Shown piece by piece: positions 42,451 to 53,670 of a stretch of 64,000 nucleotides of DNA. Position numbers and translations under genes: made by a program. Numbering within the stretch: position 1 is the stretch's first letter; each line of letters opens with the position of its first letter. The notes beneath the pieces are model-generated. The model made no database searches and was not told the DNA's origin. It worked only from the letters and a program-made list of their open reading frames with translations. This DNA is from Stenopsyche tienmushanensis (taxonomy: Eukaryota > Arthropoda > Insecta > Trichoptera > Stenopsychidae): the NCBI GenBank assembly GCA_008973525.1, contig WACJ01000519.1, positions 1,240,001 to 1,304,000 on the forward strand, written 5' to 3'.

Positions 42451-43998
42451 TAGTTAAAATCATAGTATTTTTATAAGCACCCGACCACCTCCATTCCACA
42501 GCTCAGCATTACTGCGGTCCGAAATCAAAACAAACCCGCGTGTGAGCGCTGCTGTTATATAATAAAATAATATTTAACCCTTCAATTAGTTAATTTTAAA
42601 TTGAGTTAAACATAAATGCTATATTCGTATATCCACCATTTATCGTCCACACAAAATCACTTTACACCTTGTGAAACTTGTATATCGATAAATTAACCTT
42701 TACACCGTTGATAGCACATAATGTTCGTTCATTTTTCACGTAAACATCAACAATACACATGTGTCCTTAGTTTATGTAACTAAATAATGCATTTTTTGTA
42801 ACTTCGAATTATAAATTTGGGCCGATCGATACAACAGCGTTTCAAATAGAATCACTTTTAATACCCCGCCAAATACCATCAAGTATATAATGATTTATGT
42901 GAATTTATTATGATTCTAAGACGACTAACAATGATCTAAAAAGACAACATACCTAATGTTTTTCAAGCGGATACTAACAAATTCCATTATAATGAGGAAA
43001 TGCTCTTTATTTATCACTTGATTCTGATCGCATATATGCGCGATTACTAATCAACGGGTCAATAAAAACTCATTTTGTCAAATCAACACAAGAAAAACAG
43101 AACAGTGATTTACATTTCGTTTCGACTATATTAAAATCCTTAAATACATATTTTTTATTACCTGACAATAATTATCGTATTGAATTGATGTCATTGTTGG
43201 CCATCCCGATCAAACAACCGATTCCGGCTATCAATTGAAGTACCAAACATCCATTGAGCTCTCTTGTGTCCCCGAGGAAGCTCAAATCAATGCTCAATCT
43301 AGGAACAAACAAATCGGTTTGCATTTCTGCCAGCTTAAACTAGTAGGGACTTATTGAGCAAACAATGCCGAGTTAATTCCGCCTTGATGTAAGATTGTAG
43401 AGCATCATTTGTAATGACAGTTTCCCGTCAGATTGAAATGGACCAACTACATTCGAAAGGTTGTTCGGCTTATATATTTTGGCTGTCAAGTGGAACAATT
43501 AGGGTTGCTCCTTCGGCATGTTCGACATTTCGTTGAATTCTATTTCAGCTGAAAAACGGCTCCCATCCGCTTGAGTATCACGTTATGTGCTTTCAGACTA
43601 AATATTCATTCGGGGTAACATTCAGCGATATATCCTTTGTTATAGTGATATAACACATTTTTCCTAAATTGCGTTTTTTATATCCCTTGGTACATTTTCA
43701 TTTTTATAAAAGACATCAAACGCGACCACCATTTTTTACTAATGGCATCCAGTTTTTCATAGAGAATAATGATATTATTTGTATGCTAGTCTGAAAAGCG
43801 TTTTTAAAATAATGAAATTTATAGCAATATTAAGCCTTGGAGGGCTAAAATACAATATATCGTCGATTGTGAATGCTAATGAAGACTGTAAATAATGATC
43901 ACTTTTGGTTAATTTATGACTTAAAAATGCTCAAATATGAGTAATTTATATGCGTCAAGCTATCAGTGCTTAACTCTTTAGTGCATCTTGCTTATATG
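42451..43998. other. Mostly unassigned stretch
   Basis: 42610-42850 is related to 32030-32290. The rest shows nothing recognisable. Confidence 0.4.
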
Positions 43999-44832
43999 GA
44001 TGTATCCCAAAAGTCATGAAACTTATTTTTTTTGCTACATATCTATTAATTGCAACATATTTGAACTGATTGAGTGAAGTTAAGGGAATCTTTAGCTTTA
44101 CAATGCACCAAAGTTCAGTCTGCTGTGAGTATTAGTAGAGTCAGGATAGCTAATTTAGTACATCCTTGTTTCGAAACCACGTCATGGATATTTCCGAGCA
44201 ACGTTGGGTGATCAAATCTTGCACAAAAATCACGAATTGCTCAAGTAAGCCTATAAACCGCCAAAGTGCCAAATGGCACACCTCGGTGTCACCGAAACCG
44301 AAGAAGGCCAGGATGAGCAAATCCAAAGTGAAAACAATTTTGATTGTCCTTTTCGATACCAAGGGTGTAGTCCACAAAGAGTTTGTACTTCATGGAAAGA
44401 CCACAAACGCTGCCTATTACGTGGGTGTTCTGGAAAAATTAAGGAATAGTTACTACTTGGGTGCTGCAACATGACAATGTGCCCAGCCCTGCGTCTCTAC
44501 ACGTCCATGAGTTCCTGGCAAAACTGCCACAGCCACCCTACAGTCCCGAACGATCTGACTATATCTTACTGACTTTTTTCCCAAGGATCAAAACCGCTCT
44601 CTAAATACGCCGTTGAGACAAGAAGACAGCATTGAGACTATCCAAGCGGCTGTGATGACAGCTCTGAATGAAGCTTTCGTTGAGGCCTTCAAGAGAGAAT
44701 ACCGGGCATGGAGATTCCGTAGAAAAAATGTGTAAATGTATAATCGTATTATTTGAACAATATTATCATATTATACCGGTATAGTTGATAAATATTTATA
44801 AACAAAATATTTCATGACTTTTGGGATACATC
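43999..44832 (+). mobile_element. Internally deleted mariner with clean TIRs
   Basis: Starts GATGTATCCCAAAAGTCATG and ends CATGACTTTTGGGATACATC, a perfect 22-23-bp inverted repeat (GATGTATCCCAAAAGTCATGAA). It is 834 bp instead of about 1.3 kb. The TIR differs from that of the 3134/35288 family, so it is a second mariner lineage. The flanks do not show an obvious TA/TA pair directly at these ends. Confidence 0.8.
44166..44740 (+). pseudogene. Mariner transposase, N-terminal half and first catalytic region deleted
   Basis: The frame 44166-44474 contains WHTSVSPKPKKARMSKSKVK, then IVLFDTKGVVHKEF and YYVGVLEKLR, all signature mariner segments. After a frameshift it continues WVLQHDNVP (second catalytic Asp in HDN) and PYSPERSDYI (third Asp retained), then stops. 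Sequence up to the usual first catalytic Asp (DETW) is missing. The downstream part to about 44740 still resembles the C-terminus. Not functional. Confidence 0.82.
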
Positions 44833-45084
44833 TTCAAAATTAGCGCGTTCAATCAAAAGAGAGTAATATAGCAAACAAACATCCGTTTGGACTTATTTTT
44901 ATTTATAATTCCTTCAAAGGAGTATTTTTTTAAATTTTAAGGCATTTCGAATTGAAAAATAAAACAAATATATATATGATCTAGTTCGGATTCCTTAACA
45001 GCGATATTTATTTATTTTTCTACGCGTGCACCATCTCATCAAATGATAGGTAATACCGAGGCACAGTAAACAAAATGAAAGAAT

Positions 45085-45175
45085 CGACAGATAGCATCGG
45101 TTGCGGGAAGAGGTATTCTTCCCGCGAGCTTGTTTGTAATCTGACAGCTGTAACCTCTTCTTGCATTGAAAAAAA
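45085..45175 (+). repeat. Decayed LTR-B-like fragment
   Basis: AGCATCGGTTGCGGGAAGAG, then TATTCTTCCCGCGAGC and GACAGCTGTAACCTCT, parallel the fragment at 42360. Confidence 0.35.
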
Positions 45176-46846
45176 CTTTCATATCCCAATATTATGCAAT
45201 GGGATAATGACGATGTTGCAGTTTAATTAGTATTTATTTGAATTAATTGTTGAAAAAATATATATCAAAAATACAAATTTAAAGAGATGTCTTGTCAAAC
45301 ATCCCAATATTCGCAATATAGTGATCCCATTAATAGAATTTCGACATCGATACGGTATTCCGTAAGGATTAGTGCCCTCAGGTCCTGTCCAAATTAATCA
45401 TCTGTTTTGATGTTCTCTTTTTAAGAAAATACTATTTGACTAGTCCATCTCTGTATGCTTAGATAAACATTAATCACGACCTCGAGGGCCCGGAGAAAAA
45501 TCAAAGAAAATATACTAAGTAGATTGACCTTTGAGAGAAGCTTCCGCCATTGTGTTGTATTAAAAGCAAAAGTCTGCACAACAGACACTGATTGCCTTAC
45601 CGTGGTACGTGACGAGAATCGAATCCAGGACTTGAAAATTTTCCCGTCGGGGAAAAGCCAAGAAAAATTTGTCTAATTCCCGACCGTGACTTCGGAGGGT
45701 CCTTATTCGACGGCAATTTAAAATAAATCTCACACCGTATATCAATAAGATTAAATATGCATTCGTTGTTCATTTCTCATCTCCTCGTATTGCTTTTATT
45801 GTTTTATTATATATCAACAGCAAAACGAGCAAATAATAGATTTTTATAAAATTAGAGGCGAGTAAAATCGAATCCTAGCAGCTGAGAGAAATGAGATATT
45901 CAATTATCGGAACAGCATCCAGAGAAGCTTCAGTGATTACTTTTATATCTAGTAGATATTTTATAAGAAAAGAACCGGAAATTAACTTAAAAAATTACTT
46001 ATTTTTGTACAGTCAGATTGAATCGAGACACGGTTCAAGAAACACATTTATCATCATAAAGTGAAAAATTGTATTTTTCGAAAAAGATTTTTTATAAATG
46101 GCATTAAAAAAATAGTCTAAACAAATAAATAAATATAATCAATGACCGATTATATTTGAAAAAATCAATTTATTTTAAAAAGGTTCCCACGGATGCAAGA
46201 AGTTACAGCGAATAGACGATGCTATTGTTGGTATATTATATAATGATATTGAATAGTTTATATTAAAAAAAAAATTAAGATAAGTTTCGTACAGACTTAA
46301 AATTATCATCCCCATTTTTCATCCGATCCGAGAGTTATACGCCGCAGAAGAATTATTTGGCCATTAACATGCGCAACACGGTCATTTTTTATTCCAAGTG
46401 ATAGTTCAAGTCATTGTAATTAAAAAGTTGGAACCGAGCTAGCTTGCATAAATTGTGCGGTGGTTAAAAGGTTTAAAAAAATCACAAAAACTTGCTTGCA
46501 GAATTTTGCAGAAGCTTTTTTGTTAAGAAATTTTTATATTGTATAGGAAAAAATATCAATCGCCTATATTACATAATAACATTAAAACGGCGTAGATTTT
46601 AAATTCAAATAAAATGTTCGCGAAATTTCTTAGCTTCAAATTGTATTTGTGTAATATATAATAATATAGGTTTGCTGCTGGTGTATTGGTTGCTTTATGC
46701 TGCGCATAGACACAGTGTAGGCAATAAAAACGGAGAGAGTACAAACAATTCTCTCTCTTTTCTACCGATTATCGATTGGCGTCAAAGAAAGAGAAGCGTC
46801 GCGCTGCGCATGCGCATATATTATGGCTTGTACAACCCAGGGACTG
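45176..46846. other. Unassigned AT-rich stretch
   Basis: No gene or element recognised. Confidence 0.4.
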
Positions 46847-47065
46847 GACTTCCGACTCCCGCCTCCTGTGCGTCACTCCCTAACCGCCAATGGTGCCCGC
46901 ACAAGACGCTATACAGTTCGGTATGCAGGTGCAATATCTCCGCAGGGCCACAAGAGATGGCGCTGTTAAAATAACACATTGCACCTGAAGAGAGACGAAA
47001 GATGTCGCTGTTAATCTGGAGAATTAAATCTGCTCAGACTAACAGCGCTATTCGCCCACGCTACA
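46847..47065 (-). mobile_element. LTR-B fragment (LTR 5' half)
   Basis: GACTCCCGCCTCCTGTGCGT through CCACAAGAGATGGCGCTG and CTGCTCAGACTAACAGCGCT to CGCCCACGCTACA. A 15-bp gap near the end removes the GCGTGGGGATG block. Sense is minus. Confidence 0.68.
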
Positions 47066-47149
47066 GTAGTGATTTTAGGGCTTTTAGGGCTTTTTGCAAC
47101 ATTTTCTATAATGTAAACGATCATGGAACCTCCTTCAGAGACTAACTAA

Positions 47150-47205
47150 TACAAATGGCTCGCGCCAAATGAGCTCGTAAACGAGTCTAAACAGGGAGTC
47201 AGCCT
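47150..47205 (+). repeat. Short piece of repeat F, opposite orientation
   Basis: GGCTCGCGCCAAATGAGCTC is the inverse of the GCTCGCGACCTCATTTGGTG block that begins other F copies (6110, 35425). Confidence 0.35.
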
Positions 47206-47471
47206 CCTGCATGATAACGCCTGACTCCACACCGCACCAGCTTCACGCTTTGGGTGGAATCTTGTCGCCTCTCCCCCCCCCCCCCCGACCTTATTTACCT
47301 AACTAGAAATCTGTGATACTGGCATACAAAAGCTGGTACCCCGACTACATAAATGCCTTCGACGGCGATTAAATTAAATATATTCGAGAAGTATTCTGCG
47401 AATTTCAATCAAACGCAAACATTTTTCGATCCTACATAAACGTTGTAACCTTACTTTCTGGGTGACCCTCG
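47205..47471 (+). pseudogene. Mariner C-terminal fragment with 3' TIR
   Basis: Reads SASCMITP in one frame and LLHDNA-stop-LHTA in the other (second catalytic Asp in HDN), then FGWNLVASPP, a 14-C run where the PPYSPDL codons normally lie, then IQKLVPRLHKCL near the C-terminus. Ends TACTTTCTGGGTGACCCTCG followed by TA, the TIR of the 3134/35288 family. Confidence 0.78.
47273..47286. repeat. Poly(C) run of 14
   Basis: Homopolymer inside the mariner remnant. The length may be an assembly uncertainty. Confidence 0.85.
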
Positions 47472-48689
47472 TACAAATATAGTGCCATACTTTTTAAGTT
47501 ATTTTTGTTATCTCCCATAAAATAATGGCCTTTGAATATATGACAGCCACGCTCGAAAGCTTCAGTGTTTTGTTCGAGGAGATGTTATCCAGGCTAATCC
47601 TGGCTCCAGTACGTGAAGTGGTTATCTTTCTGCATCGTTCTTAGCGAGGGCGTTATCAGAAGCCCCGGATAAGTCCGCCACACTAATGAGACCCATAAAC
47701 CATGATACTGGTCCTTTTTATGGGTCCATCGATGGTAATAAGCCATTTGGCACATGTATGTCCCATATAACATGGCGTTTTCCTCCACGGTCCACTCCAT
47801 TTATTTTTCCGAGGGGCATTAGAGTCACCCTTAATATTCCCGACTATTTACTTTATCAAAGAATTTTATCGCCGGATATGAGGATAAACTCGTTAAGGGT
47901 TGTAATTTCGCCACCGCTCCGCGGGCTTTATTCAATCAAAGGACTTAATGAAGGAAGCTATTGTCCCTAATGAAAAGCAAGGAGGAATTAAACCGACCTC
48001 AAATGTTATGCGATTTAAAGCGCTTATTTAATCAGACTTCGCGAAAAATGTTTGGGCTTAAAAAACATTTTTATGGGTGTTTGAGTATTTTTTTTATAAC
48101 GCCCACCCCCCCCCCCTCGGAACCATACTTCCGGAACCGGAATTTCGTCCATTTTCCAGGCGATAAAAGCCATTACCGGCGGTTATTTCGGATTATTTTT
48201 ATTTTTTCATCCGCTCGTAAGCCTTTCTTTTAACCCGGTAACGACCGCTGTAAATGTATGAAAGTAAGAAGTAAATACAGAAAACGCCACGTGAACCTTT
48301 GAAAACATCCCCTGAGTGGAGATTAGATTTTTATGACGGGAAAATATCGAATTGCTTGGAAAGCTCCATGTTTTTTTTCCCCTTTTAAAGTTATTCGCCT
48401 TTATAAAAAATATATAGAAATACAAAAAAATCTTATCAAATATTACTACAATAGATCATGCCATAATTATAGCAATAAAAACCACCGTGAGCTAAATTTA
48501 ACAAAAACAATCGTGTTTGATTGATTTGGAGCAGCGAGTGGCCATAAAAAATATCGGGTCGTGAATAAAATCCCAATGATTATCGAAAGTTGATATCCGT
48601 TTGATTTTTACCAAACTTCAAATAATACAAGTGAGGTTAAAAAATCAGAATTTCTTATATTAATAATGTCCAGAAAATAATTTTTAAAA
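47472..48689. other. Unassigned stretch
   Basis: Open frames 47686-47970 (94 codons) and 47961-48233 (90 codons) overlap an antisense frame and show no known motif. An 11-C run lies at 48106-48116. Confidence 0.35.
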
Positions 48690-48985
48690 AACACAAAATA
48701 GTTTCGGCCAATCGTATATTGAAGTTGCGTGAGATATCTGACACCTTAAAGACGTCAGAAGGCAATGTGTTTAACACTTTCCATCAATATTTATCCATAA
48801 GAAAGCGCTATTCAAAACGAATGCCGCGTTTGCTCACACTCAATCAATAACATCAACGCGTCCAAAATTCAGAGCGCTGTTTGGAGCTATTTCAGAGTTA
48901 TAAATAGGGTTTTTTTAGATGCGGTATGTGACAATATATGAAACACGGATCCAAGTCGCCAAAAACGATCAACCACGCAATTGTC
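48690..48985 (+). pseudogene. Mariner transposase fragment
   Basis: Reads LREISDTLKTSEGNVFNTFH, QYLSIRKRYSKRMPRLLTLN, then HQRVQNSERCLELFQ, the second HTH and linker of mariner transposases, approaching but not reaching a clear DETW. It is a further subfamily (SEGxVFxxxH type). Confidence 0.78.
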
Positions 48986-49186
48986 TACTGGTAATTACAT
49001 ATATAAATAAATAATCGTCAATAACGAATAATAATAATATTTATTCATTTGAAGGGAAAAATTGAAGGAATTGAAAAGGAAAAAAATGTATTTTCACTTA
49101 GACAATGTATCGTGCCACAAGTCAATGTATTGAGTGATATTCTGCGATATTTAAATAAACAATTTAACCCATTCGCACTGGCTCTA

Positions 49187-49596
49187 TTACGTTGGAGCGG
49201 GGGTGCTCTCGGGGGCAGAGTTCCCGGGCGGCTCCCCACTCCCGTGCCCTTGTCGGAATGGCAGCGTTAACACACGGGTTCGTTCTTCTATCGGATCATG
49301 TACAGCCGGATGGATGGATGGGGTGGATGGGCGTCGAACGAAAAGACTCTCTTCTCTAGGGTAACTTTTTATTCAGCACGAGAGAGAGAGGGATATGGCT
49401 GCGGAAAGGGACGTCCTCCTCGCAATCAAGGCCAACCACCGACTTTTTCGACTCTTGCCTCCTGCGCGTCATCACCTAATCGATCGCTTCTTGCGCGCAC
49501 ATTAAATAGTATATTGCACTCAAAGAGAGACGGAAGATGTCGCTGTTAATCTGGCAAATTAAATTCGCCCATGGGATGTTAAATCGCCCTCGCTAC
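49187..49596 (-). mobile_element. LTR-B solo LTR
   Basis: From TTACGTTGGAGCGGGGGTGC through GTTCTTCTATCGGATCATGT, TTTTTATTCAGCACGAGAGA and GATGTCGCTGTTAATCTGGC to ATCGCCCTCGCTACA. One of the longest copies (410 bp). Sense is minus. Part of the CACAAGAGATGGCG segment is missing. Confidence 0.7.
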
Positions 49597-49806
49597 AATA
49601 TAGTAAAAAATAGGTGCTTTTGATGATTTTGATATAGTACGGGGTGGGGCAAAGATTAAATTTTTTTATCCATTTCTTCAAAGTTAATTTTTGTTTCAGT
49701 CAATATTCATACAATGTAAATCAGGAATGCTACAATCCATTAAGCTTTCAACGCTGCGGACACTAATAACAATTCGACAACGCCTCTTATTCAAAACGGC
49801 TCAGCA

Positions 49807-50136
49807 TTCACGACCAGCCGATTCTGACACTAATGAAACGTAGGAGGTGGAGCGGGGCGCCCTGCTTCTACGTCTTCGTCAAAATAACCACGCTCGCACG
49901 CGGGTCCGTTCTGCTCTCGGGCCGTTATGTAACCGTACAGATGGATAGAAATGAACGGACATCGAATAAAAAATCCTCTTTATTACTCATGAAAGAGAGA
50001 TCTAGCCGCAGGAAGGACATCCTCCTGCAGCCAAGGCTATCCGACCTGTCACAGAAGATGGCGTTGTTAAACTGCGAATCAAATCTACATAGATTAACAG
50101 CGCCATTGCATGGGAATGATAATTCACCCGTGCTAC
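49807..50136 (-). mobile_element. LTR-B solo LTR plus 24 bp of adjoining internal sequence
   Basis: The LTR runs from TAATGAAACGTAGGAGG (49831) to TTCACCCGTGCTACA (50136). Just outside it, CACGACCAGCCGATTCTGAC matches the primer-site side of 9590-9618, so a little internal sequence was retained. It lies 235 bp from the previous LTR-B copy in the same orientation. Confidence 0.65.
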
Positions 50137-51419
50137 ACCAGCATTAAATTAAAATCTGCAAAGCTGCTTTTTTGTTCACAAATAGTTAACACTAATTATT
50201 ATTAAATAATCGTCGTCTTTCTTCGATACAAAGTGGCTAGTACTTTGATAGACATGGCTAAAATTGTAGCGCAGGAACTTGATTAAAGTATTGTATATTT
50301 ATATTAAGTCTATTTAATATTTATTTTAATCAGTTGTATATTTACGTCTTTAAAGTCTCTAAAAAGCTTATAAATGTCGGCAACAACATCATCCCGGTAG
50401 ACTGCTATTTTATTTACTTGTAATATCAAAACAACAAAATGAGAAAAAAATCAGCTTTGTATTTAATAATTACATAAATAGTTTCGCTGTCTCCCTTACT
50501 AAAAGCTCTTGTTATTCCTTAAATAAAGCATAGTTTCATCGAATATTTACATAAGCCATGGATAAAATTTACATACCACTCAATTGCCTCTCAGAATCAT
50601 TTCTATATCCATAATAACCTGATTTACGAACATAGCATTAAATATTTATTATGAAATATAGAGCCTTTGTGAATTAATTATGGCATTTATATGAACACAG
50701 AAATCGAATTCAAAGCTTGCATCAATGCCACAATCGCCAGATTCTTGCCCCAAAGCGGAAAATCCCAGAACTAAAACTGCATTTCCTGCAATGCTTGCGG
50801 AAAGTTTTACTTAAAGGATTAAGTAAGAAGTTTAGAATTGCAACAGTTGTCTATGAAACGCTACGACATTATCAAGTTGGGTCCGGAGCAAAGTTTTGCG
50901 GTCGTTTCGGCTGATCTCATTTACAGACGGACATTGAAACTTTACCTTGCCTCCTGTCCGTTACAATTGCCTCCAGCTCCAAGAACTAATGGATGGACTT
51001 CGATCAGTCGTTTTTCATCCAGAGCAGGAAGTAATTAATGCGGTACATGTGTTCGACGGGGCTCCTCCAAATTTATGCAAATGCAGGGACAAACTGCCGA
51101 AATTTATATTCAATATACATCGCCCGCTGTGGTTTTATCAAGTCTTCGGAGACACTTGAAATATGAATATTAATGGCGCGATTAGTTGTCCAAAGTCCAA
51201 CAAGGTCAACCCCGGGTGAAAAGGGTTGCGCGAAAGTTACCGAAGGGCTGCTGAGGGTCCCATTACCGACTACATAATATTTATTGTCGGGGAGATTTAC
51301 AAATAATTTTGCGTACATTATCAATGAAATATGTTGATCGACCTTGTTGATAAAACAAACAAACCCTACGTCTAGCATTTGAGCACTTTGCAAACAATTT
51401 AAACCAGTAGTGTTTATTA
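50137..51419. other. Unassigned stretch
   Basis: The less AT-rich part, 50700-51260, has short overlapping frames on both strands with no recognised motif. Confidence 0.35.
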
Positions 51420-52010
51420 GATATTCAAAATATACAGGATGTTTGGCACATGGATTAGGGTTAGGAGGATTTTTTTGCTACGTTTCACACATAGGCCACG
51501 TCCCTACACAAAGAAATCCAGTGGTGTCAGATCTAGACACCGTGCGAGCCACGGAATAGGGCACGTCCCCAGACAAAAAAATCCAGCGGTGTCAGGTTCA
51601 GAGACCGATTGAACCACGGAATAAGAGATGTTCCCGGGCAAAGAAATCCAGTGGTGTCAAGTCTGGGCCGCCAATGGAATTAACTTACACAATAGAGGTC
51701 CCCACAAAAGAAATACTTTAGACAACTACAGTTGAAATAAGAAGAAGGCGTCGCGCATGCATTCTAAGCAGAGGTAGCCAATTTGAACAAATTTTGTAAA
51801 TGAATATAAAAAAACATTTTAAGCATATAAAGAATTTTTTTAACTCTGACCCTGGCAAGCTGGTACTTTAATTTAACAACTTATTGAATGATTTGTATGA
51901 CATGTGGCATATCGTTGAAAAGGGTACAATCTAAAGAACTTTTTAAAACTAAACTAAGTTCAAAATAGTTAGTTCTTTGTTTATAGAATTTAGGAATTAC
52001 TTATCTCATT
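51420..52010 (-). repeat. Family D: reduplicated DDE transposase C-terminal motif, copy 2
   Basis: The core AAGAAATCCAGTGGTGTCAG occurs with period 65 bp near 51508, 51573 and 51638. The minus strand codes the TPLDFF-like motif. Downstream, AACAACTTATTGAATGATTT and GTATGACATG match the right part of copy 1 (26200-26250). Confidence 0.6.
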
Positions 52011-52024
52011 CGTTTACTAATTTT

Positions 52025-52140
52025 TACACTTAAATCTTTTTTTGTGCGGTAGATGCGTTCCGCGGAAAATCGCACAAAAAAAGCTATGAATTACATATAA
52101 AAAGGGAAGATGTGTACCATAGATTTTAAAAACAGTATAA
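52025..52140. repeat. Family A terminal fragment
   Basis: TTTTTTTGTGCGGTAGATGC, then GTTCCGCGGAAAATCGCAC, and TTTTAAAAACAGTATAACTT correspond to the terminal words of family A in the same direction as the piece at 52899. Confidence 0.5.
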
Positions 52141-52159
52141 CTTTGAAACAACAACAAAA

Positions 52160-52400
52160 ACCAATAAAACACTCAAAGATGTTTATGGTGAAGTGGTAAC
52201 AGTTCGCAGATGCTAATATTGATTCCATAAATATAATTCAGGCAATAGAAGCCTAAGGGATGAAGTGAGAACGGGAAGACCTTCAAGCTTTTATAATGTT
52301 GCACTAAAATCTCTAATCGAATCAGATCCACGGCAAACAATCGAATAGTTTTCGCAGACTGGCATTGCATTGGGGCCATTTAAAACTCTTCTTCAAAGAT
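52160..52400 (+). pseudogene. Mariner transposase N-terminal fragment
   Basis: Reads KDVYGEVVTVRR, SGNRSLRDEVRTGRPSSFYN and VALKSLIESDPRQTIE, the HTH, GRP hook and second HTH of mariner transposases, in one frame with a stop at both ends. It is flanked on both sides by family A terminal fragments. Confidence 0.8.
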
Positions 52401-52898
52401 TTCTGAAAGAATTTTTTTACAATAGCCGATGGAATGAATTTACGTCATAAATTTGATATTTTTTAACGACATCGTTCGCCAACAATGTTGTTATCCCATA
52501 AGGAGGGTCTGAATGGATAATGTCCATGCAGCATCTATGTAAAATATGTGAACCCCGACCCATGAACGATGCTTTATATCATACTAGGTCATCCTGCCTC
52601 AAAGTTGTATCCGGCCACTATAATACTTTGCAAAAACTTGTTACCATTACATCAATTTCGGTATGTTCCAAGCACTCATATGGGAAATCATTTTACGTAT
52701 AAATTTAGGTATAACAACATGTATAATTCACCGAAGCCTACACACTTTTGGCAAGCTAGCAGATGCTGCAAAAATCAGGTGAGCGTGAAAGTACCTCTAT
52801 TCTGCTGTCTTCTCCGCAAAATTAGTCCCAGAAGTATCCGACCTGATGCATAAATGGCAATTTTTGTTTTAAAAAATGGTCATTGTAATATGATATAT
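52401..52898. other. Unassigned stretch between mariner and family A fragments
   Basis: May include decayed mariner sequence. The 60-94-codon frames at 52520-52853 carry no recognised motif. Confidence 0.35.
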
Positions 52899-53078
52899 AT
52901 TTAGATCTGTTTTTATGTGATAGATACGTTCCATGGCGAGTCGCATATAAGAAATTCGCATAAAAAAAAATACTTAAACTACATAGAAAACTTATGGATG
53001 GGATACGTTATTTTTAAAAACCGCATAACTTCAAATCAATGTGATTAAATGTAGCAAAATTCGTATAAAAAAACTTTA
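52899..53078. repeat. Family A terminal fragment
   Basis: TTAGATCTGTTTTTATGTGA, ACGTTCCATGGCGAGTCGCA, ACTACATAGAAAACTTATGG and AACCGCATAACTTCAAATCA follow, in inverse order, the right 180 bp of A2 (33280-33458). Confidence 0.6.
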
Positions 53079-53261
53079 CGATAAATAAATGGTTGTTGTG
53101 CTCTATTTTAAAAATGAAAAATACGATGACTTTCAAAGGGATAGGTAAAGAAAACAACCCTTTAACCGGATTTAACATTTCTTTTAAGTATCAACTCCAA
53201 AGGAATAACCTACCATAAAGTCCTTCCATATAATCGAACTATAATAAATGAGAATAAAACA

Positions 53262-53360
53262 GAAAGCCACAAGGTCTGTGTATCCAACCGGTCCGCCTTT
53301 CGGACCACTGACATGACGAATGAGCGCCTCGCTATTGGACGCCATGTCCGCAGAACAGAG
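53262..53360 (-). repeat. Dispersed repeat F, copy 7
   Basis: The minus strand reads SEALIRHVSGPKGGPVGYTD. Only the core block is present. Confidence 0.5.
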
Positions 53361-53529
53361 CCGTAACAAGGTTATGAAGTTCCCGTGACAAGTATCTAAC
53401 ATCTTCTCCCCCCAAACGCCCCCATCGGAAATATTTAAAATGAACTAATACTATTAAAAAAGTAATATATAAAATACCATCATAATGTATGTTTTAATAT
53501 ACCCGACCTAACGTATAGATAGCGGTTAC

Positions 53530-53670
53530 TGCTACCCTAAAAGAGGATAGAGTGACCATAAGGTTTTTATGTCCAATGGGTCCGCTTTTCGAACCGCTGA
53601 TATGACGAATGAGCGCCTCGCGATCGGATGTCATACCTGAACATGTGCACAGAACGATTGCTGGACAACA
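53530..53670 (-). repeat. Dispersed repeat F, copy 8
   Basis: TTTATGTCCAATGGGTCCGC, then GAATGAGCGCCTCGCGATCG and ACATGTGCACAGAACGATTG. In direct repetition with copy 7, 270 bp away. Confidence 0.5.
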
